Below, piece by piece: positions 23,197 to 33,131 of a DNA stretch of 64,000 nt. Location of the stretch: assembly GCA_026075535.2 (NCBI GenBank), contig AP026550.1, positions 3,782,001 through 3,846,000 on the forward strand, given 5' to 3'. Origin of the DNA: Tricholoma matsutake. Lineage: Eukaryota > Basidiomycota > Agaricomycetes > Agaricales > Tricholomataceae. Position 1 is the stretch's first letter, and each line of letters opens with the position of its first letter. Below the pieces are notes generated by a model. It ran no database searches and was not told the DNA's origin. It was given only the letters and a program-made list of their open reading frames with translations. The translations under genes and the position numbers were made by a program.

Positions 23197-24730
23197 CTAA
23201 GCGAGTGCTGGCTGGTGTGCAGGACATCTGAAAAGTAGGGCCTGCAAAAGAATGGGGTTCTTTCAGATGTAAATTTGGAAGGTGCTGGATGCCCATCGAC
23301 CAATGGCTTAGATGACAGATGGGGCAACTCCAGCTTCTGCGAGGGATGTAGCTCCTCCTGCACACATAGATTGGCCTCCAACATCTGTGGGGAAGAATCT
23401 CTTGAGGTGCGTCATGAACCACCCTCGAGTGGGAACATGCCCATTCTCATGCAACCACAGTTCAGGTTGGAATGGATGCAGGTGATCGCGGGATGAGAGG
23501 TATGACATAAAAAGAGGATGAGGGTTTGTCGCCGTGTTGGTATTCTGGATGATGATTGTGTTTCTCTCATAGAAGCAGTCTCCCTTATGTCCTGGAAGGA
23601 AAAAGGAGTACTGGAGGTTGTTGACAGTGACACCTTCCTGTAATTCTGTAACACAATCCTGTCAGGAAAACAAAGTTCTCCGAGACGTAGAAGTCCGTGA
23701 AAACCAGTGAACAAAAGTGTGAGAAAAAGTTTGTCGTCATGGGAATGCGATGAGGTCAGCTTCTCAGTAACGACCCGAAGGTCAGCAATAGAGAGCGGCC
23801 ACTTGCATTTAGTGCTGTTCTGGCCCAGCTTGGCCTGAAAGCCCCGGCTTTGGCCTGGCCTGAGACGGCTTTGGCTTTCCCAATCCACAGGCCGAGCCAA
23901 AGGGCTTGGCCCTGGCCTGGCTTGGCCTGGGCCGTGGCTTTGTATGCAAGAATAATAAAAGTTTCCTGAGAGGTTAGCCAGCAAGTTTGATGCTTCCAGG
24001 GGTCTAACTTACCTTGAATGCAGCTTGGTATACAGTGTACTCGATGGACGACGATGTTGTTACATGAAAACACATCCAAAACATGTTCATTTGGCCGGTC
24101 ACATGACTACTGTGAACACGACGCGACAATCGAAATGACTCACATCGTAAATTGTAATGCTGTCATGTGTCCATCCAAACATTGAGAACATACGACACTG
24201 GTTCAATATTGTGACTTGGCACATGGTAACCACGATTTAGTACTTCAAACTCACCGAGATACAACACTTGAAAAGCCATGGCCTGACAGCCTGGCTTTGG
24301 CTTGTCAGATCTCCAGGCCAGGCCAAAGCCGTCAAGAGGCCATCATTTTGGCTCGGCTTGGCCTGGCTCATGGCCTGAGGCCGGGCCAAGCACAGCACTA
24401 CTTGCGTTTTATGGGAGAGCTGAAACGTCAGCAGCAGCCTGCAACTGTACGCTTGACAAGGTTGCTGTTTCAGTGGGTTCTGACATTCGGAAAGAAAGGT
24501 TGAAGCTGGTTGGCAATGCCCCAGAGGTAGGAGTTGACAGAGTCAGGTTTGATGTAGGTTGACATGTAGACAGTGAAGAAGCTCAGAGTTTCTTCTGTGG
24601 GTTTGACAGGAAAACAGTGTAATTTGCAGAACATGATGTATGAGTTGAGTGCAGAGGTGTAGGTGAGGTTTGATGATTCATCAATGGAAAGGCCAAGTAC
24701 AATGGCATGCTCATGGACAAGACGGACCAT
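23197..24730 (-). pseudogene. Tyrosine recombinase, interrupted by a TIR element
   Basis: The N-terminal part (24730-24410) has the SAM-like core-binding fold pattern LTYTSALNSYIMFCKLHCF and INxxxxPDSVNSYLWGIANQ. The C-terminal part (23810-23197) carries PLSIADLR, LLFTGFHGLLRLGELCFPD (first catalytic Arg in GLLRLGEL), VPTRGWFMTHLKRFF, DVGGQSMCAGGATSLAEAGV (family consensus has RAGG; here Cys, a CpG transition) and the Tyr-containing IYI-stop-KNP block. Between them lies a 589-bp insertion flanked by AAACGCAAG/AAATGCAAG; removing it rejoins PIKRK to WPLSIADLR in frame. Stops after AGC and at IYI appear as TGA where Arg or Cys is usual. It is non-functional. Confidence 0.8.
23811..24399. mobile_element. 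589-bp TIR transposon (MITE), nested in recombinase
   Basis: Terminal inverted repeats begin AGTGCTGT.CTGGCCC on both ends and extend, imperfectly, for more than 100 bp of GC-rich GGCCTGGCC/TTGGC-type repeats. Flanks are ACTTGCATTT (23801-23810) and ACTTGCGTTT (24400-24409), a 10-bp target duplication with one transition. The interior has no coding potential. A duplication of this length suggests a Mutator-like mobilising transposase; this is inference. Confidence 0.8.
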
Positions 24731-24874
24731 AGGCCATGGCTCTCGAAGGGGCTGTCAAGAGCCTTCTGAGAGGTTGATCATTTTTTGGATGCCCCCAGCG
24801 TGTCCCGAGGGGGTAGTAAAAAATAGGAGTACAATAGAAATGTAGTGACTGAATGATGGGGAAAAGAGGCAAAT

Positions 24875-26106
24875 TTAGGATGTGGTACTAGTAGGGCATT
24901 TTGGTCCTTTGTGACCCTTCTCCTTACAGATATTGCACACATGCATTCAGCAACAGGTGGCATCTTCAGTGTGCACAGTCCTTGATTCCATCGGTTGCAC
25001 ACTTCAGTCTTCTTCCGCAGTGCACTTTGCTCCCATACATCAGCAGTGTGGACAACAGCTGCACCGATTGTGTCCATATGACTGGTGCATAAGTCAAGAA
25101 ACTTGTAGTAGTCTGTGAGCTCAAGATTGCACCTTGAACCAACTCAACGCTGAACAGCACAATCATACGCAATGATGCATGAATGGAAGTTGATGTGGGT
25201 TGCTGCAAAGAGACTGATGATAGTTTTGCCATAGACTGTAAGCTCCTTTGACCTGTGCAGGAAAGCAAAGATGGTTGTGCATGCAGTTTTGTTCCATGCA
25301 ACACTCCAATCACCTGTGGTGCTGATGACTTTGTTTGGAGTGACCGTCAGAACTTTGAACTCCAGGTTCCCCAAGATTTTGACGTGTTCATCATTGTTCG
25401 AGGTGGAGTGATACCCAGATAAGATGCTATCAAGATTGACTGCGCGACCTGCCAGGATGTTCTTCCACTCTCCATCAGGAAATTCAGGGCAGTCGGGTTG
25501 GTTAAGCAAGTCAGCTTTTGCACCTTTGGGGTCATCGGTGTAAAGTGGGAGTAACTTTCGAGTTTTCTCTAAGTTAACTGGTAAAAAGATCTGTATCGCA
25601 AGCATTGTATTCCAGGCATATGCTGGCTTGGTGGGACTGTCCAATGTTGCATCGAGGTGAGTCCTCTTACCAGTCAGGTGCATTTCCTTCTCACCCTCCT
25701 CATTGTCCTCCTCTGGGGTGGGCAATTGGTCTCTCATTCCACATTTGCCTGCAGCAGCAATAAACTGGTCATGGTTCTCGATGATTCTGATATATCGACT
25801 GAAAGGTTTCTCCACTGCTCCTCCTTCAGGAATTGCCACAATGAGAGTTGTGTAAATGCTTGCAAGAGCAGATGCTTTTGAGATGTGAAGACTCCTATAG
25901 TCTGAGACATGTCCATCGCAGGTCACAAGAACACCATGTGTAGCCAGCTCTTCGGCCAGGCCTGCTGTGATGAATGCATCGACGTCAAGCGCACTTGCTC
26001 TACCAGATCCAGTGACTTGAGTATTTGATGTGGTGACTCCGGGGCCTCCAAGAATAGGGGTTCCTGTTGTGTCAGTTGTTCCATCAGCCATGTGCAGTGA
26101 GTTCAT
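24875..26106 (-). pseudogene. Gag-like CCHC zinc-knuckle ORF of the recombinase element
   Basis: Starts MNSLHMADGTTDTTGTP and runs about 400 codons. The N-terminal two thirds have no recognised domain but contain gag-like helical blocks (WNTMLAIQIFLPVN, HRSKELTVYGKTIISLFAATH). After an in-frame TGA at 25144-25146 (CAG CGT TGA GTT) the same frame continues to TDYYKFLDL and VCNRWNQGLC. A frameshift near 24950 is then needed to reach MHVCNICKEKGHKGPKC, a perfect C-x2-C-x4-H-x4-C knuckle, followed by the stop. Position upstream of the recombinase and the knuckle support a gag-type role. Confidence 0.65.
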
Positions 26107-26173
26107 GTTGATGAACAGTCAATTGGATACCACTTGAAGATGTGAGGATGATTGATTTAGCAGAAATCAAATA

Positions 26174-26361
26174 GAGCACAAAAACTTCTGGAGACAGCAA
26201 ACTTGAGGGAGTAGACAAGCACAGGCTTGAACTCTACAAGTCTGGGATGTGCAGATCGCTTGCACAGGAACAGCTGGTTTCAGAAACCAGGAAGGGAAAG
26301 TTCATGGTCCAGGCCGGATCATCACACTGCCCGATTAGACTATAAAAACATTCTAAAGACA
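26174..26361. repeat. Repeat B, outer copy
   Basis: Direct-orientation copy of repeat B at the 5' edge (minus-strand sense) of the element, just upstream of the gag-like start codon. Confidence 0.85.
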
Positions 26362-26961
26362 ATTAAATAATATTAATGGGTCAGGCAACACTCACTGAAT
26401 TTAAACTCCGACACTCACAGTGAAGAACGGTAGTCAAATAAATTTGCTCAGAAGAAGAATGTAGCCTCCTTCACAGGAAATTGTGCTGCAGAAATTTCAC
26501 AGCTAGTTCAAACTTCAAGTTGACTGCTAGTATTACCTTGGTATTACCTCAGGCTAGTGACTAGCTGAAAGACAACAAGAGAGCTCTTTGCATACAGAGA
26601 TTGTGCAATTATGTACCACTGTAGAATATAACACTGTAGAGTGTTCTACAATGCCCAGAACTTGTAGAGGAAGCTGGTGACTAATTCATTGATTTATGCA
26701 AGATCAGGGCAACAACAACAAGATACACCTTGTAGAGTCATAGATATAAATCAGAAACAGTGTCAACACAACTTATTCTAGTCAAATGAGCAATGTAGAA
26801 GGTGAAAACAATGTTGGCCAATACTCTAACATTCCCAAAACAGAAGTACCACTTTTACTGTCACACTTTTTTTGCAGGTGTTGCCAGACCCCAATATTAA
26901 CATTATGTCATGTTTGGTCATGTATTCGCCTCACAGGTCATATTTGGGGAGTTGTACGCTG
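26362..26961. other. AT-rich non-coding stretch
   Basis: About 600 bp outside the recombinase element and before the next MITE. It has no ORF with domain content and no clear repeat structure. Confidence 0.4.
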
Positions 26962-27358
26962 TAGGGTTGTGGAAAAAATAGGTATATCTTTACCATGCCT
27001 TTTTTTACTGGTAATTTACTGGTAATTTACCACCCCAAGATCTTGAGGTAGTAATTTACCAAGTCATGTGCTTAGTAGCCTGTCACATGATAACTCTGAC
27101 ATTGATGGAGCAGTCCTGGATAATGGTCACGGAACAGAATCTAGGATGTAATTGTGTTACAGTGCAGTGTGTAAGCCATCCAAATGGTTGGATGTGCACA
27201 TAGCACCAGAATTTTTTTGATGTCCAGAAAATCCCTGCCTAAAAGTCATGTGAAGACATCAGGTAAAATATTTTACTGGTAAATTACTGGTAAATTACAG
27301 CCTGCCAGACCCTATAATTTACCAGTAATTTACCACTGGAATATTTTCTGCAACCCTA
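26962..27358. mobile_element. 397-bp hAT-like MITE with GGTAATTTAC repeats
   Basis: Ends TAGGGTTGTGGAAAA and, inverted, TAGGGTTGCAGAAAA. Subterminal regions hold inverted arrays of TACTGGTAATTTAC / GGTAAATTACTGG. Flanking octamers GTACGCTG (26954-26961) and GTACACCA (27359-27366) agree at 5 of 8 positions, all differences being transitions, so a decayed 8-bp duplication is likely. No coding capacity. Confidence 0.65.
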
Positions 27359-28473
27359 GTACACCACTTGTTTTCACCTTACTGTACCTCTACCACCACC
27401 CCCAAGAAAACTGTTCATCTTTCATCCATCTTATCTCACATAATCCCATCACCTTCTTCTTGCCTCTCCATCACATATTTTCTGTCTTACCAGGACTTCT
27501 TGATCTGGAACCACCACCTTCTATGGAAATTCCCATGGTTCATTGAGGCAATTCGAAGGGAAACAACAGAATCTGGGCCATAGAATAGTTTAGCTACAGC
27601 TACCAGACAGCCAGTCACCATCGACTGGCACAACAGGCTTGCAGCAAATGACACTACCAGAAAACACAGGCAACATACCAATGCAAAGAAGATAAAACCC
27701 CACAATAGTGACATTGGAACAGACCATCAAAGAGAAAACCCCAGGCTCCTCCCAAGTGGAGAAAGGTAGGATCACAAGGCAAACAGGTGCAATGGTACTG
27801 ACCAACACCACTATGGGAGATGGGAGACATCCCTGATGTGGAGACTGGATGATCCTGGCTAACTGTGAAAGGTCTAATAGCACCATTGGGCTCAACTCCA
27901 ACTTTGACGTCACTAGCCAAAACCCTATTTCAAGTTGGCGCCCTCCCAAACACCCCTTTGCAGACCCTCAACAGAATTTGGGCAGTGGCCTTCTTACTGC
28001 AGGAATTGGAATGGGAGAACACAGCGAAGGAAGTCACCAAAATGGTATCAACAGAACTAACCCCACTCATAGACAGAATACAGAACACCCTTAGAGAAAA
28101 ATCAGAAGAGATCACAGAGAAACTACACAATGAAACAAGGGAGCTAATGGCCCAAACCAAAGCCTCCATCAAAGAGTTAGGTAAGATAACAACTGAAATG
28201 AATAATACCGCAGAGAATGAGAAGGCAACAGTAGCATCTTATCAGGATGCCCTGACTCAAGGACTAGCAGCCCCACTAGTCCAGATTGATCCAAGGGTTA
28301 GAGCAAAGGAAAGTGTATAGGCAAGACAATTTCTCTGGAAACTATCAGAAGATGTACAAGAGCTCAAGACCCTATCAGCACCGCAACTACTAAAACAACT
28401 AAACAAGAAGCTATCCAAAGCCACAAGAATGATGAATGAAAAGTGCAAACTCCACTCAGCAATCTGGCTCAAG

Positions 28474-29215
28474 TAGGGTGTAGCACAGGTGACACCATGG
28501 GTTTCACTGGCAACACCACACCTGTCACCTGTCACACCATACCTGTACAAACACCATACCTGCAGGTACAGGTTATAAGCACAGGTTTTGTATGGTGTTT
28601 TCAAACTACAGTAGCACTTGGGTAACATGGCATAAACTATGTGTGGCTAAAACAAAGGTAAGAGGTAGCTATACTAGAAAGTTATCCAACTTTTCTATAC
28701 TGCTTCAGCACTTGAATCCACATATAAATTATGATATAATGTTCAATTCTTTCACAAATCATCTGTCAACCTTTTTTATCCATCATGAAGAACACAAAGA
28801 AACTAGTAATTTGCTGCATTCTATCTGGGCAGAGTGGTTTTGGCATAAGAGGAGCAATTTTTGGAAGGAACACTCAAGGTCACCATGCAAAACAACATCA
28901 ACTTGACTGAATTAGATCATTGTATGTCATAAGATCCCACAGTACCAGGCAGATACATGTCTTAACAGAGTGTAAGAACAATTGATTCTCATAAACTTGA
29001 TAAAAATTCTTTTAACTCAAAGCAAAGAGCTCAGAAGAATTTTGGAACCACAAAACCTGATATGAAATATATCACAACTCAAACCTGTGACAACCTGCAA
29101 CACCATGAGTACAGGTGTGGTGTTGCCACAGGTACAGATATACAAACCCATACCTGCACCTGTGCTACCTGCAGGCAGAATACCACAGGTTCACCTGTAC
29201 CTGTGCTACACCCTA
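28474..29215. mobile_element. 742-bp hAT-like element (TIR TAGGGTGTAGCA), copy 1
   Basis: Perfect 12-bp TIRs TAGGGTGTAGCA...TGCTACACCCTA with a perfect 8-bp target duplication GGCTCAAG at 28466-28473 and 29216-29223. Subterminal regions are crowded with CACCTGT/ACAGGTG motifs in both orientations (28,480-28,590 and 29,090-29,205), likely transposase binding sites. Interior is AT-rich and non-coding, so this is a non-autonomous copy. Confidence 0.88.
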
Positions 29216-29534
29216 GGCTCAAGAGTGGTGGAATGCTTATAGAAGCTGGCAATGACAAATCAGCAGTGTGGCTACATGGCGAGGCAAACATCTTACATAT
29301 GGAATGCGAACTAGGCACCACTATCATACCAGAATCTCGAAACTACAACACTATGGCATACTTCGTCCTGCTAACATTCAATGCAGTGGAAAAGACACAT
29401 ATAGAAGAAGTAACAGAGTCAAATGGTCTAACCAAAGAATCCATCAGCAGGTGTAGATGGGCCAAAGCACCTGAGCGACATAATCCAAACCAAATGGTAG
29501 GGCACATGATTATAATGTTCACTGACTCAGATGG

Positions 29535-29751
29535 CTAGAGATTCAAGGTCCAGTTGTAGCAACTGCAAAACAACTGCAACCCAACTACCTTGATCAGTTG
29601 CAACCCAACTGCAAGTAGCAGTTGTTGTCAGTTGAGTAAAAATAACATCAGTTGCAGTTGTAAGAAATCAAGAATTTCTCCAACTGGTTGCAGTTGCAGT
29701 TGTTGATTTTCAGGTCAAAAAACTGGACCCAACTGGATCTGAAAACTCTAC
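29535..29751. mobile_element. 217-bp MITE rich in CAACTG/CAGTTG
   Basis: Ends CTAGAGATTCAAGGTCCAGT and, inverted, GTAGAGTTTTCAGATCCAGT, giving imperfect TIRs of about 24 bp. Flanks CTCAGATGG (29526-29534) and CTGAGATGG (29752-29760) match at 8 of 9 bases. The body is almost entirely built from GTTGCAGTTG-type words. Removal with one flank restores LINE ORF1. Confidence 0.75.
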
Positions 29752-30127
29752 CTGAGATGGTGTGAATAGAACCATACTAAATGGACTGGTCATATGCAAC
29801 AAAAAGGTATCAGTATCCAAATGCAAATGGGAGCCAGTCAGATGCCTTAAGTGTCAAGGCTATAATCATGTAGTGATGGAATGCATTATCCAAAGAGATA
29901 TTGGTGCCAAATGCAGAGAAAACCACAGGGCCAACAGCTGCAATGCAGTGACCTTAAGATGCACACCATGCAGTGATGTTGCTCAACCCGGAAACCCAAA
30001 CAAAACCCACAAAATGGCTTCGGATGGTATAACACAAGTCAGAGGAAGGATGCGAGGCCCTCTAGACATCACCTGTCAGATCAGCCGTCAAATAGCCATA
30101 AAAGAACTGCTTGTCGAAGCAGTTTGA

Positions 30128-31151
30128 AGCTAAAAGAATGTGTTTTGAGGACTTTTGAGGATTTTCGAGGAGTTGTGATGATTTTCGAGGAGTTGTGATG
30201 ATTTTCGAGGAGTTGTGATGATTTTTGAGGAGTTGTGATGATTTTCGAGGAGTTGTGATGATTTTCGAGGAGTTGTGATGATTTTCGAGGAGTTGTGATG
30301 ATTTTTGAGGAGTTGCGATATTTTTCGAGGTTTTTTCAAAGAAGGTTCAAGGAATGTCGAGTGCGCAAATATGTTTGGATGCAAGATCAGGGGACTAGAC
30401 AAGTAGTAGAAGCAAAGCAAAGGTGAATCGAGGGAAACGAGAGCGAAAATAGCATAATGCAAGGAATTTCAAGGAATTTTGAGGAAGTTTAGCATAAAAC
30501 ACCAAACTTTGGACTGAATAAGACTAAACTGAACTCTTAAATCACTGTGATCTGGGAGGAAGACGACAACTTTCTTCTTTTTCTTTGTATCTAGTACATC
30601 TTTTTATATAAAATAAAGAAAGTACCTAAAAAGGCTAGAGAACATGAGGCAAACATGTGGAAAACTCAAGGCAAAAGACAATATAAGTATATCAGAACAA
30701 TAAAGTGAGCCTAGAAAGGGTGAATATAACACATGATGAAGAAATAATAAGAAAGAATAGCTAAAAGCGGACTGTCCTTGTTATAAATTGAATAAAACAT
30801 TGGAAACTGCTTTGAGTGGATTGTATGCATGCACATGCAGTCAAAATGTGTTCGAGATACTCGAGATAGTGTCCCATGTGTCCAGCATGCATCCAAAGAT
30901 TGTTCAAATAGGAAATACTGTGTCCAAAGATGTTTTTCAAGGTTCGATGTTTTTTGAAGATTTTCGAAGTTTCTTCAGACTTTGTTCATGGCCCAATATC
31001 GGTGCAATATTGTTCGACAATGGTAGGGGATACGTCTGGCATGTGTGCAATGATTATTCGGATAGTGATATAGCATCCAATGTCAATTTTCGATGTTCGA
31101 TGATTTTCGAAGTCAGTCAAGGAAATATCGGACTTGTTCGAAGGCTGATAT
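30128..31151. other. Repeat-rich insert, left half (before gypsy-1)
   Basis: Non-coding segment separating LINE ORF1 from ORF2. It begins with GAGGATTTTCGAGG-type words, contains the minisatellite below, and from about 30,540 to 30,790 resembles, in inverted orientation, 38,435-38,760 (for example ATGAGGCAAA and GGACTGTCC blocks). This suggests long imperfect terminal inverted repeats of one element whose centre was later hit by gypsy-1. Confidence 0.45.
30161..30320. repeat. Minisatellite, 8 units of 20 bp
   Basis: Eight head-to-tail copies of ATTTTCGAGGAGTTGTGATG with single-base variants (C/T in TTTCGAGG, the last unit ending AGTTGCGATA). Period is exactly 20 bp throughout. Confidence 0.95.
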
Positions 31152-31553
31152 TGTTAGGAAACCACACCATTACCTAATAAACTTTCATTTTTATTTTATT
31201 ATGTCAAATTACGCTACATGACGCCAAATGACGCTACATTTTGATAGCGTGAGAATTTTATTTCACACGCATCAAAATGTACACGCATGTATGAGTGCGT
31301 CGGTAACAACAATGTACAATATATGTAACATAGTATATAAACCCTAAATATATGCCTAGGGGACCCCAGTTGTGTTCTCTTAGGTATTCCACCTATGTTT
31401 TCGGTGTGAAAGGCCTATCTCAACAAACTTACCTATTAATAACCCCTTGCATCAAAACCATCAATTTCCCCATCACGCACGCAGATCCCGCCCCCTTCTT
31501 GTAGAGAGAACCCGCACGGTCTTAGCTAGCAGATAGTGGGTGTCGTCCTAACA
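31152..31553 (+). repeat. Gypsy-1 5' LTR
   Basis: TG...CA-type long terminal repeat with a TATATAAA box (about 31,335). Its partner is 36964-37365. Confidence 0.93.
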
Positions 31554-32039
31554 GAAGAACACAACTACCCATATCAGTGCACCTTCTCTTACTTGTGCAT
31601 ATGTCATTGTTTCACCGTGCCACATCCAATTACTCATCCTTTTGGCATGAGCCAGAAGTACTTGTATATATGTAATCTACCTTTTCTTTCATAAGCCGAC
31701 GCCAGGCCTCACCTTACATTGCGACTGCCAGTGATCGAGAGGCAGTGCTCATCATTAGGACAGCTGCAACCAGACAACCAATCAGATCTGGTTTAGTTAC
31801 AATTTACATCACTCTATTTGGACGACTATTTTAGTTACAAGCCGAATTCAGTGATATCTCCAAGATCAGGTACTGTTGGAAGGGTTATTGATCTGAAGTG
31901 TCAAAATAGGCGCCCGACGAACGACGAACCATTGATGAACCTCGACGAACCTTATCACATGACCCATAGATGTTTGGAGAGGTCTCGAAGTAAAATTTTG
32001 AATTTGTCAAAGAAGTGATTCATCACAGATTCTACAATT

Positions 32040-33131
32040 ATGTCTGAACCTTCAACTTCTAATCCTGGTCCTAATCCTGTTCCCATACTAGAGGCGAAAA
32101 TTGATGCACTCACAGCGCAAATGTCGCAATTAGTGTCAGTATTGGCAGCATCACAGCCCAGACAAGTGGAAGTACAGCCAGAGACAACAGGAGAAAGAGA
32201 TGATGAGATGGAGGAGATGGTGGAGTGGATATCACAGGAGGATGAGACAGTGGAGAAATCCGGAAATGGAAAAGCGTGCTTACCTAAGTACATGCCCCCA
32301 CAAATCTTTGATGGTACCATGGAGAATACAAAATCCTTCATCAGCTCTATAGTATTGTACATCCATGGGAGGAAGCCCGAGTTTCATACAGCTGAGTCTA
32401 GGATTATGTTTGCTCTCTCATACATTCAGGGGGGGAAAGCACAGTTCTGGAGAAACGAGGCTATTAATCAAATTGCTGCGGGAAATAAACCATTTGCAAC
32501 CTTCAAGGAATTTCTGGAGAGATTGGAGGCACAGTTTGGAGACCCTAATCCAAAGGCGACAGCCAATGCTAAATTAAAGACCATGCGCCAAGGTTCCTTA
32601 ACGGCGGATGAATTTATTTTGCAGTTCAAAGCAGAAGCTTCACAAATGGACATGGGAGAAGCCGCGTTGGTAGAGTTTTTGAAAGCAGGATTAAATCCCT
32701 CTTTATTCAAGTCTATCTACCGACTACCTTCTATGCCAGAGAAGTTGGACGAGTGGTATAATTGGGCAATGCGCCTTGACCGGCAATATCAGCAGGAACG
32801 GGCGGAGTCAAAGTTGATGTATGGAAGTAGTAAATTTGGAAAGTCATCAGGAGGAAAGTCCGAGAAAGGAAAGGCGCCTCAGGCGCAAGCTCCGAGGGCA
32901 CAGCCACCAGCCATGGCAGTGACACCTATAGTTACAGAGTCAGCAGCACCAGCAGAGGCAATGGAGGTTGATCAAGTGGGGAGACGAGCCCCACTTAAAT
33001 GTTTTAACTGTGGGCAGTTAGGACACATTTCTAAGTATTGCAAGCAGAAGAGAAAGATCAGGGGAGCTACAATCGAGGAAGTGAAGCAGGAGGAAGGCAA
33101 GCAGGAGAATTTTGTGGAAGAGTCCCAGTGA
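32040..33131 (+). CDS. Gypsy-1 Gag
   Basis: Intact 363-residue Gag. A short variable N-terminus with a possible coiled coil (ILEAKIDALTAQMSQLVSVL) precedes the capsid-type retrotransposon gag domain (about residues 80-220: FDGTMENTKSFISSI, ALSYIQGGKAQFWRNEA, FKEFLERLEAQFGDPN). The C-terminal CCHC knuckle CFNCGQLGHISKYC packages RNA. The final 94 nt overlap pol in the -1 frame, so Pol is expected to be made by -1 frameshifting. Confidence 0.88.
   Translation: MSEPSTSNPGPNPVPILEAKIDALTAQMSQLVSVLAASQPRQVEVQPETTGERDDEMEEMVEWISQEDETVEKSGNGKACLPKYMPPQIFDGTMENTKSFISSIVLYIHGRKPEFHTAESRIMFALSYIQGGKAQFWRNEAINQIAAGNKPFATFKEFLERLEAQFGDPNPKATANAKLKTMRQGSLTADEFILQFKAEASQMDMGEAALVEFLKAGLNPSLFKSIYRLPSMPEKLDEWYNWAMRLDRQYQQERAESKLMYGSSKFGKSSGGKSEKGKAPQAQAPRAQPPAMAVTPIVTESAAPAEAMEVDQVGRRAPLKCFNCGQLGHISKYCKQKRKIRGATIEEVKQEEGKQENFVEESQ

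Larger units (their letters stand above)
22325..26361 (-). mobile_element. Tyrosine-recombinase element with split direct repeats, no RT
   Basis: Read on the minus strand, the order is: repeat B' (26361-26174), a gag-like ORF with a CCHC zinc knuckle (26106-24875), a tyrosine recombinase ORF (24730-23197), repeat A' (22954-22819), repeat B (22816-22627) directly adjacent, a 174-bp gap, and repeat A (22452-22325). This B'-ORFs-A'B-A layout is the split-direct-repeat architecture of Ngaro/DIRS-type retrotransposons. Those encode RT-RNase H between gag and recombinase; here the gap between the gag-like stop and the recombinase ATG is about 145 bp, so RT is absent. The copy is dead (stop, frameshift, nested TIR insertion). 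Cryptons are the alternative class, but they lack split repeats and gag. Confidence 0.7.
27865..30127 (+). pseudogene. LINE ORF1 (gag-like), with two insertions
   Basis: Segments 27865-28473, 29216-29534 and 29752-30127 read as one protein once the two insertions and one copy of each target duplication are removed (IWLK joins SGGMLIEAG; FTDSDG joins VNRTILNGL). The first part is a long charged helix (LTPLIDRIQNTLREKSEEIT), typical of ORF1 coiled coils. The last part has two knuckles, CLKCQGYNHVVMEC and a second Cys/His cluster. A TAG at 28318-28320 (AKESV-stop-ARQFLW) and the ambiguous start (no ATG where the frame opens) mark it as decayed. Confidence 0.7.

Noticed and set aside
22325..26361. 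Reading the recombinase element as a Crypton
   Set aside because: Cryptons lack split direct repeats and a CCHC gag-like ORF; kept only as an alternative.
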